Below, in pieces: positions 28,574 to 37,430 of a DNA stretch of 64,000 bases. Position 1 is the first letter of the stretch; each line of letters begins with the position of its first letter. Position numbers and translations under genes: made by a program. The notes beneath the pieces were generated by a model, which saw nothing but the letters and a program-made list of their open reading frames with translations, was not told the DNA's origin and did not search any database. This stretch comes from [Chlorobium] sp. 445 (lineage in GTDB: Bacteria; Bacteroidota; Chlorobiia; Chlorobiales; Thermochlorobacteraceae). Where the stretch lies: contig NSLH01000001.1 in NCBI GenBank assembly GCA_002763895.1, positions 62,001 to 126,000 of the forward strand. Reading direction: 5' to 3'.

Positions 28574-29757
28574 AGTTGGATCTGTTTTTTTTGAAGAATC
28601 GTTTTGAGTGTGCTCATGAAAAATTCAAGCTCCTCAATGGTGTTGTAAAAATGCGGTGAGATGCGCAACAAGCCTTCTCGCGTAGAGACTTCAATCTTTG
28701 CCTGCAGCAATTGCTTTTGAATTTCTGACGGATGAGGCAAGCCTTTGATTGAGACAATGCCAGAGCAATTTTCTTTGCCTGCTACGAACGCTGGCGTGAA
28801 ACCTTCCTCACACAAGCGCTCACAAAGGTAAGAAGAGAGTGCAAGCAGTTTTTCAGCAATCGTCTCAGAGCCAAGTTCGTGAAAGATAGCGAAGGCTTCG
28901 TTTAAGCCAACAAGACCAATCCAGTTTTGTGTGCCAAGTTCATGCCGACGTGCGTCATCGAGCAAGTCTTGTTCGTAATTAAAAAAATCCCAACCATCTT
29001 CCACGCTAAGCCAGCCAACAAACGGTGCACCAATCTCATCAAGCAGGGCGTCGGTCATCACCATAATCCCAATGCCCATAGGCGACATAGCCCACTTGTG
29101 GCAGCCAGCTGCAAGAAAATCAATGCCGGAGCCTTTGAAATCAATCGGCATAGCGCCTAAGCCTTGAATAGCATCGATCGAAACAAGCGTTCCATTCTGG
29201 TGACAAAGTTCTGCAAGTGCAGCAAGATCAATGCGAAAGCCCGTGAGAAATTGCACATAGCTCATTGAGACAAGACGCGTGCGCGCTGTAAGTTTGGCGG
29301 CAATATCATCAAGCAAAATTTGACCGTCTCGTGAGGAGACAAAATCAATTTCAACGCCGTGCTTCTTGAGATTGAGAAAAGGATAGACATTTGAAGGAAA
29401 TTCTTGGTCGTAGAGCAAAATGCGATCGCCGCTGTGCCACTTTAAGCCTTGAGCAAGGATATTAAATGCGTAGCTCGTGTTTGGCACAAACGCCAATTGA
29501 TGTAAATCGCAGTCAATAAATGATGCAACACGCCGTCGAGCAGATTCCAACGTCGGTATTAAGCGAGACCAATAATTTTCAATGTCATGCTCGCTGCGCT
29601 CCGAGAGATAATTCTCAATTGCCTGCACAACGCGTAGAGAGAGTGGACTGACTGCAGCATGATTCAAGTAAAGTTGATGCTGAAGGTGCGGAAAAATCGT
29701 GCGATACGATTCCGTTTTTGAAAAAGCGAGCGTGGCGCTATAGTTTGGTTTTTCCAT
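28570..29757 (-). CDS. class V aminotransferase (cysteine desulfurase/isopenicillin-N-epimerase-like)
   Basis: Fold-type I PLP enzyme. The PLP lysine is in AAGCHKWAMSPMGIG (about residue 221), preceded by the Asp of VSIDAIQGLGAMPID. The closest general resemblance is the SufS/CsdB and isopenicillin-N-epimerase-like branch. No SUF or Isc genes are adjacent and no catalytic Cys loop of SufS is obvious, so an aminotransferase, lyase or epimerase role is possible. 395 residues. First gene of a two-gene unit with trpD. A lone TAGCTTTG -7-like element lies 150 nt upstream. Confidence 0.82.
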   Translation of the reverse strand: MEKPNYSATLAFSKTESYRTIFPHLQHQLYLNHAAVSPLSLRVVQAIENYLSERSEHDIENYWSRLIPTLESARRRVASFIDCDLHQLAFVPNTSYAFNILAQGLKWHSGDRILLYDQEFPSNVYPFLNLKKHGVEIDFVSSRDGQILLDDIAAKLTARTRLVSMSYVQFLTGFRIDLAALAELCHQNGTLVSIDAIQGLGAMPIDFKGSGIDFLAAGCHKWAMSPMGIGIMVMTDALLDEIGAPFVGWLSVEDGWDFFNYEQDLLDDARRHELGTQNWIGLVGLNEAFAIFHELGSETIAEKLLALSSYLCERLCEEGFTPAFVAGKENCSGIVSIKGLPHPSEIQKQLLQAKIEVSTREGLLRISPHFYNTIEELEFFMSTLKTILQKKQIQL

Positions 29758-30077
29758 TGAGCTTTAACTTCGTTTGAGCCGTAGCTGGTTTGAACTTTCT
29801 GCTGAACTTGGAGCCGTCAGAGCGCCTATGCACTCTGCCTGTGCTCAATAAACCTTAAAGCAAAAGTGATGTGGAGATGCTAAATAAACATCTTAAGACA
29901 TGATTTTCAAAGCTACAGCAACAGAAAATAAATTTTTGCACTTCGTCAAAAACTGTGCCGTTTTTTAGAGAAAAACCGTGGTGCTGACGGGTATCAAATT
30001 GCATTAAAAGAATTTTCTGCATATTCTACTCTTTGGTAAAAAAGAGCGTATCTCCAAATAACGCATCACAATTTTTT
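29758..30077. other. divergent intergenic region
   Basis: About 320 bp, AT-rich, between the aminotransferase (-) and the HD-GYP gene (+). It holds TAGCTTTG on the minus strand (29908-29915), a candidate -7 element without a TTG at the proper distance. No ORF or RNA gene seen. Confidence 0.35.
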
Positions 30078-32207
30078 ATGAGAAAGGCAGCTGTTAAACC
30101 GAGTCAAAAGGCTGAAAAGATACAAGTGTATGACCTTGTAGGATTACCCGTTGTGGTTGTCCAAGATGGACTCAAAATAATGCAGCCGATTTACGACTAC
30201 CACTCTACAGTTCATAGTCGGGCTATCATTGAGCATGCTAACATTTTACCAGATGAGGATGTGGTGTTGTTGTCCGATGCAGCTACAGCACACCGCACCA
30301 AACGCATTCTCGAAAAGTACGCAAAACGTCGATTTGCCATCGTAGTGATTGCAACACAGGAAGAACTTGCAAATCTGCCCAATCCAACTGAACTGCTCGA
30401 CCCGACTATTATCGATATCATTGAGACGCCGATAAGTTCGACACAGTTTGCCATCTTGTTGCGTCGTGTACAGTTCTTTTTCGAGAACTGCAATAAGTTT
30501 GATTTGCTCAAGCATGAGCTCCAAGAACAGCATGATGAATTGCGTAAGCTCAACGACATTGGCATTGCCCTCTCCAGCGAAAGAGATGTAACGAAACTCT
30601 TGGAGATGATTCTTGCCATTTGCATGGACATTACGGGTGCCGATGCAGGCAGTGTCTATGTGGTGGAAGATAAGCCCGGTGTGCCAGCTGATCCCTCAAA
30701 CTACTTTGCCAACAAACAACTACGGTTTCGGCATACCAAAAACTTCTCGAAGCGCATTCCCTTCAAAGAATTCACGATGCCGATTAGTCGCAGCAGTATT
30801 GTGGGTGCTGCAACGCTTTCGGGAGTGCCGCTCAATATCCCTGATGTCTACGAAATTCCGCCAGGAGCAACATACAGTTTCAATCGAGGCTTCGATATGA
30901 CAAGCGGCTACCGCACGAAATCCATGCTAACCGTACCGATGTTAAACCGCAACAAAGAAACCATTGGTGCCATTCAGCTGCTAAACAAAAAGACTGTCCC
31001 CACAGCACTGCTCACAAACGAAGAAGCCACAACAAAGTATGTTATTGCATTTGACAAGAACGACGAAGATTTTATTTATTCCTTAGCTTCGCAAGCGGCA
31101 GTGGCTCTCGAAAATCAAATTCTCTTTGAGGCGCATCGCAAGTTGCTGGAAGCCTTTATCCGTCTTATTGCTGAAGCCATTGATAGAAAATCGCCTTACA
31201 CGGGCGGGCATTGCAACCGCGTGCCTGTGCTGACGGAAATGCTGGCTAAAGCGGCTTGCGAGTCGCAAGATGAGCCGTTCCAAGATTTCAACCTAACTGA
31301 TGAACAGTGGTATGAATTGCATATTGCGGCGTGGTTGCACGATTGCGGTAAAATCGTTACCCCGGTCAATGTGATGGACAAAGCTACGAAACTGGAAAAA
31401 ATCTATGACCGCATTGAGACGATTAAGACACGCTTTGAAATTTTGCGACGCGATCTTGAGCTGGAGTATCTGCGCGCACGAACGGCGCCTAACGCAAAAC
31501 CGCTTGATGAACTCGAAGCTGACTACCAGCGCAAACTGGCTGAACTTGACGACGAACAAAAATTCATTGAGAAAGTCAACATCGGCGGCGAATACTTAGA
31601 CGATGCAAGTGTTGAGCGTATCAAGCGCATAGGTAATCGCAAACTTAGAATAAATGGCGAAGAGACACGTTTGCTCACGGACGAGGAAATCTACAACCTA
31701 AGTATCCGACGTGGCACACTCACTGCAGAAGAGCGCAAAATTATCAACGATCATATTGTCATTACGATTGAGATGCTTGAGAAATTGCCGTTCCCACGCA
31801 ACCTGATGCGTGTGCCTGAATACGCTGGTGGTCATCACGAGAAAATGGATGGCACAGGATATCCAAAAGGGCTAACGCGTGAGCAAATGTCCATCCCAGC
31901 ACGAATTATGGCAATTGCTGATGTGTTTGAAGCCCTCACAGCAGTTGATAGACCTTACAAGCGCGGCAAAACGCTCAGCGAAGCCATGGCAATTATGGGA
32001 AAGATGAAGGCTGAACATCATCTTGACCCTGACCTCTTTGATTTATTTGTCAAGTCAGGCGTCTATAAAGAGTATGCCAAAATGTACATGAGCCCCAATT
32101 TAATCGACGAAGTCGATGAAGAAGCGCTGCTTCAGATTCAGCCGCGCCCCAAAGGACCTATTGAAGTGACAACGCCCGTTGCGGCAATGGCGAGTGCATC
32201 ATCATAG
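30078..32207 (+). CDS. GAF-HD-GYP cyclic-nucleotide phosphodiesterase
   Basis: Likely degrades cyclic di-GMP (or a related dinucleotide). Order: a receiver-like N-terminal region (about 10-130), a GAF domain (about 165-345), then HD-GYP. The phosphodiesterase keeps HDCGK (about residue 420) and HHEKMDGTGYP (about 587-597). Between them lies an unusually long charged, helical insert of about 100 residues compared with a compact HD-GYP. The frame is open to a TTG at 30033; the ATG at 30078 is preferred. It ends 12 bp before the convergent HicB-like gene. Confidence 0.86.
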   Translation: MRKAAVKPSQKAEKIQVYDLVGLPVVVVQDGLKIMQPIYDYHSTVHSRAIIEHANILPDEDVVLLSDAATAHRTKRILEKYAKRRFAIVVIATQEELANLPNPTELLDPTIIDIIETPISSTQFAILLRRVQFFFENCNKFDLLKHELQEQHDELRKLNDIGIALSSERDVTKLLEMILAICMDITGADAGSVYVVEDKPGVPADPSNYFANKQLRFRHTKNFSKRIPFKEFTMPISRSSIVGAATLSGVPLNIPDVYEIPPGATYSFNRGFDMTSGYRTKSMLTVPMLNRNKETIGAIQLLNKKTVPTALLTNEEATTKYVIAFDKNDEDFIYSLASQAAVALENQILFEAHRKLLEAFIRLIAEAIDRKSPYTGGHCNRVPVLTEMLAKAACESQDEPFQDFNLTDEQWYELHIAAWLHDCGKIVTPVNVMDKATKLEKIYDRIETIKTRFEILRRDLELEYLRARTAPNAKPLDELEADYQRKLAELDDEQKFIEKVNIGGEYLDDASVERIKRIGNRKLRINGEETRLLTDEEIYNLSIRRGTLTAEERKIINDHIVITIEMLEKLPFPRNLMRVPEYAGGHHEKMDGTGYPKGLTREQMSIPARIMAIADVFEALTAVDRPYKRGKTLSEAMAIMGKMKAEHHLDPDLFDLFVKSGVYKEYAKMYMSPNLIDEVDEEALLQIQPRPKGPIEVTTPVAAMASASS

Positions 32208-32219
32208 CCCAGTGTGTGC

Positions 32220-32447
32220 TCACGCATTGACCTCGATATAGCTGGAGCGATATCGAGGGCGTGGGATTGGAAGCCCATCTTTGGCAAGCCAATAGAGATG
32301 AGTTTGGATAGCATGCTGCATATTGCGTTTGGCTTCATCGGGTGTGGCACCAAGGGCAGTGCAGCCGTCTAAGTCGGGCGAGAACGCTAGGTAACCGTGC
32401 TTTGTGCGTTCAATGAGAATCAAATACTTTTTCAAATTGGCTTTCAT
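32220..32447 (-). CDS. HicB-family antitoxin-like protein (orphan)
   Basis: 75-residue HicB core, a degenerate RNase H fold: GYLAFSPDLDGCTALGATPDEA is the family hallmark, followed by a helix ending near HLYWLAKDG. It lacks a C-terminal DNA-binding extension. No HicA toxin ORF lies beside it, so it is an orphan or acts on a distant partner. It is downstream of, and on the same strand as, the ImmA/IrrE gene, 108 bp away. A 9-bp inverted repeat spans its 3' end (32231-32258). Confidence 0.75.
   Translation of the reverse strand: MKANLKKYLILIERTKHGYLAFSPDLDGCTALGATPDEAKRNMQHAIQTHLYWLAKDGLPIPRPRYRSSYIEVNA
32231..32258. repeat. inverted repeat in 3' end of hicB-like gene
   Basis: CCTCGATAT, a 10-nt loop, ATATCGAGG: a perfect 9-bp stem lying within the last codons of the hicB-like gene, between two convergent transcripts. 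There is no U-run. Terminator or chance are both possible. Confidence 0.4.
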
Positions 32448-32555
32448 ATCTGCGCGTGTTTTCTTGTCTTTCTTCTGAACATGGTCTTATGCAGGTGTCG
32501 GCTCCCTGAACGCGTCAATTGCGCGTCTCTTTTCAATACGCCGGAGCGTGACAAC

Positions 32556-33397
32556 TCAAGCCTCAAAGTAAAGAAACGTGAGTACCCCAAATTGTCCTAA
32601 GCGCATAGATTGCTCAATGCAGACGGCATCGCGCAGCGTGGAATCGCGTAGTGCTGGAAACCAAGTGCGAGCAGTTGTTTGGGCAGCAAAAAATCCTTGA
32701 GCAGGTGGTTTTGCATTCATGAGTGCCCAGAGTGTCGGTGAGTTTTCAGGCAGTTGTGTGGCTGTAGAAATTGGCGATGGGAAGTGAGCGATAAAGTTGT
32801 CTTCAGAGGCGCGTTTCCAGAGCAAGCCCCGCTGCAAATCCCATTTCATGACAAGGCAGGAGACAAGCCCGATTTGAGCGTAGCGTAAAGCGGTGCTCGT
32901 GATAGAAGTCTGAAAGTAGCGTTGCAGCGACAAAATGCCAGACATACCAAGCGGAAAATCTTTAGCGCGCTGTAAAAAATAGGTGCGTGGCATCAAAAGA
33001 TTTGAGGCAAACCAATCAGCTTCGCGCTCGACGAGATTATCCGATTCATATTCGCAGATAGAAAGATGCGCAGGGGCAAAACCAGATTGCAGGGCATTAC
33101 GATGTTCGTCAATAAAGTAGTGCCCTAACTCATGAGCGAGCGTAAAGCGTGCACGTGGAGAATCATGGCGCTCGACACGGCTGAGATTGCAATAGATGTG
33201 AAAGCGTTTGTCATAATACTCGAGCATACCATCAAAGGCATTTTTGTAGTAGCCGAAGCTGTACGTAATATTTTTTTGCGCACAATGCTCAGGGGCTCGA
33301 CTCTGCCATTGCTGCCGTATTCTTCGGCGATAAATTCTGCAAGATCTGCGATTTCATCAGCACGTGAAAGCGCACTATCAACTAAAGAGATCTTCAT
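32556..33397 (-). CDS. ImmA/IrrE family metallopeptidase (frameshifted)
   Basis: Zinc metalloprotease of the type that cleaves repressors or other regulators (ImmA of ICEBs1, IrrE/PprI of Deinococcus). The active site HELGHYF is followed by the third-ligand region VEREADWFASNLLMP, both intact. The N-terminal part is in another frame: one missing T at the T7 run 33271-33277 joins IVRKK to NITYSFGYYKNAFDGML, giving 280 residues. ATG at 33397. It overlaps the upstream 126-residue gene by 20 bp, so coupling is likely. C-terminal domain unassigned. Confidence 0.82.
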
Positions 33398-33758
33398 AGT
33401 CTTTTCCCTTTTGGTGTCTAGTCTCAGCGGCTTGGCGGTCGCGCCGCATTTTTTCTTCGACATCGGGTGGAATGACACCACCTTCACGTGCAGCGCGTGC
33501 CATCTGCTCCTGAATGGCGCTATCAAGCGATATCGCTCTGTCTTGGCGCTCGTTCAGTTTAGCAAAAATCGCATCAGGCGATTCCAGTGTTTTCGGCAGA
33601 TGCAAGTGACCTGATGCTAAGGCTCGCTCAACTTCTACCTCAATGGCTTGCAGCGATGCCTCATCAAGCGGCTCAATCCACCCAAGCGAGAGCATCGTGT
33701 GCCATATCTGTGCATCAAGCAAGTCATCGAGTCGCAAGCGAGAACGATGTTGGCTCAT
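33378..33758 (-). CDS. hypothetical protein encoded between sigma factor and ImmA-like protease
   Basis: 126-residue soluble, charged, mostly helical protein with no recognised domain, membrane segment or helix-turn-helix. It starts 17 bp after the sigma-factor gene and its 3' end overlaps the protease gene by 20 bp. In other systems ImmA/IrrE-type proteases are encoded next to the regulator they cleave. By position this protein is a candidate substrate, inhibitor or adaptor of the sigma factor. That role is inference only. Confidence 0.7.
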   Translation of the reverse strand: MSQHRSRLRLDDLLDAQIWHTMLSLGWIEPLDEASLQAIEVEVERALASGHLHLPKTLESPDAIFAKLNERQDRAISLDSAIQEQMARAAREGGVIPPDVEEKMRRDRQAAETRHQKGKDYEDLFS

Positions 33759-33775
33759 AGCTCTGAGAGTTAAGT

Positions 33776-34843
33776 TTAAGTTCTAGATGCAAAGTGCATT
33801 TTGAGAGCCGTTTCAATTTTCTCAATAGCGCAGTGTGCAATTTCTACAATCTCTTCTGGCGTAATTTGATATTCCGCCACGAGTGCGTCTGCGACAGAGT
33901 CTGGCAAAGCGTTGTTTTGCTCACAGAAACAATACCATGCAAAGAGAATCCTTTGCTCACGTTTCGGCAGACTCTGCAGCATGCGAATAAAAGCCTGCAC
34001 TTTAGAGCGTATCTTATCGAGAAAATCTTTCATATCCGCAGCTTCGACCTGATGCTGCATAGCCAGCTGCTGAATTGCCGTATCAGAAAGCTCGCCGTGA
34101 GACTCACAAAGCAAATGCGCATCGCAGAAAGTAGTGCGCTCGGGTTCTGATAACCACATCAAAGCAACAATTGTATGCTCGATTTTTTTGCGTGCGCGGC
34201 TCAAAATTTTCCTAATGTTCTCACGCGTCGTCTGATGCTGTGCGGTCAGATCATCGATCACGGAAGAAGGCAATTTTTTACTAGGCTCATACCACTGATA
34301 GATGACACGCAAAATGTCTTGCTCGCGCTCTGGGAGCAACTGCAAGGCGACTTTCACAAGGCGCATGCGAATAGAGTTTGGCAAGGACGCATCGCTTAAC
34401 TCACTAGCAACACTACTTGCATCAACGAGCTGTGCTTCCTCGCCTTCGGAAAATCGCTCCGCGTTCAGACTTATGTTACGGCGCAAGCGATCTTTGAAGA
34501 GGTTTTCAGCAATACGGTAGAGCCAAGCACGCGTTTGCTTGTGGTGTGCCTCACACGCTGAGGCAGCAGCATCTGAGACATCATCAACAAACGTATGCGC
34601 TTTTTCAAATACGCGCAGAAAAGTCTCTTGCACAAGGTCAGTAATACTTTCTTCCAGGTCTGTGCTAGCAAGTGCAGGGTTTGTAAAGCGACTCTTGCAG
34701 AAATAAAACACATGATGAATATGCCGCTCATAAAATACTTTGAATGCAGCGTCAGCAAGAGAAGCGTTATGCTTGCGCTGTGCAACGAGTGCAAGCAATT
34801 CGCCATCAGTTTTGTGGCTCAAATCTAGGTGCAGGTTTGGCAT
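33776..34843 (-). CDS. sigma-70 family (ECF-like) factor with three tandem region-4-like repeats
   Basis: RNA-polymerase sigma factor. Region 2 spans about residues 31-122 (FKVFYERHIHHVFYFCK, LVQETFLRVFEKA, TRAWLYRIAENLFKDRLRR). A standard region-4 module follows at about 165-224 (LPEREQDILR ... ENIRKILSRARKKIE). The same module is then repeated twice without gaps at a 61-residue period (about 226-285 and 287-346), with equivalent Leu/Pro and Gln positions at 170/231/292 and 204/265/326. The third copy keeps LPKREQRIL. The frame is open well upstream, but the ATG at 34843 gives the normal N terminus; 355 residues. A TATCTTTG element lies 76 nt upstream. Confidence 0.82.
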   Translation of the reverse strand: MPNLHLDLSHKTDGELLALVAQRKHNASLADAAFKVFYERHIHHVFYFCKSRFTNPALASTDLEESITDLVQETFLRVFEKAHTFVDDVSDAAASACEAHHKQTRAWLYRIAENLFKDRLRRNISLNAERFSEGEEAQLVDASSVASELSDASLPNSIRMRLVKVALQLLPEREQDILRVIYQWYEPSKKLPSSVIDDLTAQHQTTRENIRKILSRARKKIEHTIVALMWLSEPERTTFCDAHLLCESHGELSDTAIQQLAMQHQVEAADMKDFLDKIRSKVQAFIRMLQSLPKREQRILFAWYCFCEQNNALPDSVADALVAEYQITPEEIVEIAHCAIEKIETALKMHFASRT

Positions 34844-35181
34844 CGCCAGCAGCTCTATCTTCAAAAGTTTTGAGAGACGGATGTACGCACTCCCTTTCGC
34901 TTTCAGTCCTAACACACGCAAAGATATATTTCGTTGCCATGAATTGATGCATGGTGCTGGCATATGCTCAATCTGGATAACGGCGTGATACATAACTTTA
35001 TAGCGATATAATGTCATAAGCCCCCTTTGACGCCACATCTCGGTATCGCCATCACCCTTTGACTTACAGTTTGCTTGCCCAAAGGTAATGAGCGTGGAGC
35101 TATTGGCTTTACTTAAAGCAGTACGCCAAAGCGTGACGAAACACGACACAAGCGCAGTGCTACTGCAGCAAAAGTATGGAA
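34844..35181 (-). other. upstream region of sigma-factor gene
   Basis: About 340 bp without a convincing gene, between ribF and the sigma gene. The minus strand carries TATCTTTG (34926-34919), a good -7 match, but no TTG at the usual distance. The open frame running through here shows no protein-like composition. Confidence 0.4.
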
Positions 35182-36171
35182 TCAGGCATGTTGGAAGGTC
35201 TGGTGCGGCGCAGAAAAAGTAGCCGCAAGGGCTTTATCCATCTCGAGTTGGGCTTTGAGTGCATCGAGACTGGGGAACTTTTGCTCATCACGCAGACGCG
35301 AAAGCAGTTGTATTGTCAGCAACTGTCCGTAAAGATTACCGCTGAAATTCAAAATGTGCGCTTCAATGCTGAGGTGCGTGCCAGTTGAGACCGTTGGACG
35401 ATAGCCGATATTAACCATGGCGCGATACTTGGCATTGTTCATCAGAGCATCGGCAACATAGACGCCTGGACTTGGCACAAGTTTGAGTGGGTCGAGCAGG
35501 TCTAAATTAGCCGTTGGAAAGCCAATCAGGCGACCGCGCTGCTCACCTTCAACAACCTTGCCAGTCAGCCGATAGGGGCTACCTAAGAGCGTATTGGCGT
35601 CACGAAGTTGCCCGCTGCTTAAAAGCGAGCGAATTTGTGTGCTAGAAACAGCTCGTCCATTGAGCATAAATTCTTCTACCACCTCAACCGAGAACGAGTG
35701 TTTCACTGAAAGCTGGCTTAAGGTTTGCAGTGTGCCACTGCGATCTCTGCCAAAGCCATGGTCGTACCCAATGACCATCGCAGCTAACCCAAACTCCTTG
35801 AGTAAAATTTGCTCGACAAAATCCTCAGGCGAAAGTGCTGCGAAGGCTTTCGTAAATTCGATGACAATAACGCTATCCAAGCCAAGTTCAGACAGCAGGG
35901 CGAGCTTTTCTTCTGTTGTGGTCAAAAGACGCACAGGCGCAGCATCTTTCTTGCTGACAACTGTGCGTGGATGAGGTGCAAAGGTCAAAAGGGTACTGCG
36001 CAATCCTGTTGTGTGCGCCTTAGCAAGAAGAGCGGCAATAATTTTGCGATGACCAAGATGCACGCCATCAAATGTACCCAGTGTGATGACGCCTGTGCGC
36101 GGAGCAAAGGGCAGAGCAGGTTCGCCGTGGGGCGTAAGAAGTTGAGAATGCTTATAGTAAAAAATCTGCAT
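35182..36171 (-). CDS. ribF: bifunctional riboflavin kinase / FAD synthetase
   Basis: Makes FMN and FAD from riboflavin. The N-terminal FAD-synthetase domain shows LGTFDGVHLGHRKII (about 31-45) and GYDHGFGRDRSG. The C-terminal kinase domain shows GRLIGFPTANL and the late VNIGYRPTV region. 329 residues is normal. It is the last gene of the rimP-nusA-infB-rbfA-truB-ribF series, 2 bp after truB, a conserved bacterial neighbourhood. Confidence 0.94.
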   Translation of the reverse strand: MQIFYYKHSQLLTPHGEPALPFAPRTGVITLGTFDGVHLGHRKIIAALLAKAHTTGLRSTLLTFAPHPRTVVSKKDAAPVRLLTTTEEKLALLSELGLDSVIVIEFTKAFAALSPEDFVEQILLKEFGLAAMVIGYDHGFGRDRSGTLQTLSQLSVKHSFSVEVVEEFMLNGRAVSSTQIRSLLSSGQLRDANTLLGSPYRLTGKVVEGEQRGRLIGFPTANLDLLDPLKLVPSPGVYVADALMNNAKYRAMVNIGYRPTVSTGTHLSIEAHILNFSGNLYGQLLTIQLLSRLRDEQKFPSLDALKAQLEMDKALAATFSAPHQTFQHA

Positions 36172-36173
36172 CG

Positions 36174-36910
36174 TTAAGACTCATTGGATTGCGCAAGGGC
36201 GATACCCTGTTTAGCAATGTCGCTGAGGATCTCTTCAAGGCGCTTGGCATCAGCAACGTCGAAGTTGCCAATGCGCTCACGCCGAAGCGCGTAAAGATAA
36301 GCACCGACACCTAAGGCTTCGCCAAAGTCATGCGCCAAAGTACGAATATAAGTACCTTTGGAGACACGACTGCAAAACCACACAAACGGTAACTCAATGC
36401 GCATAATTGTAAACTCAAAAATTTCTACTTCGCGCCGTGCTCTATCGGCAATGACTTTTCCAGCACGTGCAAAATCGTAGAGACGCTTACCATGGTACCA
36501 GACTGCAGAATGCATCGGGGGCTGTTGCAACAGTTTTCCCCTAAAGCGCATCGCGGTCTCCAAAATGTCTTGATGAGAAAGATTGGTAAGCGGTTTAAGG
36601 TCATATTCTTCTGTCTCGCTGTCGTAACTTGGCGTTTTAGCGCCAAGTTTCATGCAGCCAGAATAGGTTTTGTCTAGAGTTTCGAGATAGGCGAGCTCTT
36701 TGGTTTTTTGCCAACGGCAAGCAGCAAGAGACCTGTGGCTTTGGGGTCAAGTGTGCCGCTGTGCCCGACTTTGCAGCGAAAGCCTGCACGCGTGTAAGCA
36801 TTGCGTACTTTGGCAACCACGTCGAAAGAGGTCCAATCAAGTGGCTTATCAATCAGCAAAAGCTGGGAAGGGCACTCGCGCAAGGCAATATGCTTCTTTG
36901 CAAACCACAT
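36174..36910 (-). CDS. truB: tRNA pseudouridine-55 synthase (frameshifted)
   Basis: Converts U55 of tRNAs to pseudouridine. The catalytic Asp lies in the motif GHSGTLDPKATGLLL, preceded by LLIDKPLDWTS. The second half contains TRNA-binding blocks such as VSKGTYIRTLAHD. The gene is in two frames: one missing T in the T6 run 36705-36710 restores VGKKTKELAYLETLDKTYSGC. ATG at 36910 is preferred, 10 bp after rbfA. 245 residues restored, typical of a TruB without long extension. Confidence 0.88.
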
Positions 36911-36920
36911 GTATGAAAGA

Positions 36921-37283
36921 CTACACGATGGGTTTATTTGTGCCTTGGTTAGCTTCTCTGATAAGGCTCTCCAAGCGAGCTGCTTTTTCGGCAACTTCAT
37001 CTAAGTGAAATTCCAATTCAGGCATGCGACGAAACTGGTTGCGAATGCGCGATGACAATTCTTTGCGGAAAAACTTGCTTTCCTTGCGGATATGTGCCAA
37101 GACTGATTGCGCCATTTCTTTACTGCCAAGCACTGAAATATAGACATGCGCAATGCTCAAGTCCGGTGAGATTTTCACACCTTGAATAGTTGTAAGGACA
37201 CCATTGCGTGGGAGCTCTTTCTGAAAGATGGTGCTCAGTTCGCGTTGCAGCAGCTCAGCGACTCGTTCCGTTCTAAGCGACAT
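36921..37283 (-). CDS. rbfA: ribosome-binding factor A
   Basis: KH-like small-subunit maturation factor, needed for 16S 5' end processing and cold growth. The 120-residue protein starts RTERVAELLQRELSTIFQKE. It shows the family blocks VKISPDLSIAHVYISVLG and LRRMPEL-type FRRMPELEFHLDEV. It lies between infB and truB, as in most bacteria. The gap to infB (147 bp) is longer than elsewhere in the operon and includes a small hairpin near 37382-37401. Confidence 0.92.
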   Translation of the reverse strand: MSLRTERVAELLQRELSTIFQKELPRNGVLTTIQGVKISPDLSIAHVYISVLGSKEMAQSVLAHIRKESKFFRKELSSRIRNQFRRMPELEFHLDEVAEKAARLESLIREANQGTNKPIV

Positions 37284-37430
37284 GATAAGATTCCTTCCTT
37301 AGTTATCGAGTTTGAAAAAGCACATCAGAATTGACCGCATGGTGCAAGGGAATACAAAGAGGCAATAGATTAGCCATGATTAACTGCCTTGAAGTTAAGG
37401 CTGATTTTGTGTGCAAATCTACTGCAGCTT

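Noticed and set aside
29758-30077. Small RNA gene in the intergenic region
   Set aside because: No terminator or stable hairpin, and no full promoter match.
32448-32555. Possible HicA toxin next to the hicB-like gene
   Set aside because: No ORF of HicA length or motif on either strand in this gap.
34844-35149. 102-residue N-terminal extension of the sigma factor
   Set aside because: No sigma-like sequence; the frame merely lacks stops. The ATG at 34843 gives a normal start.
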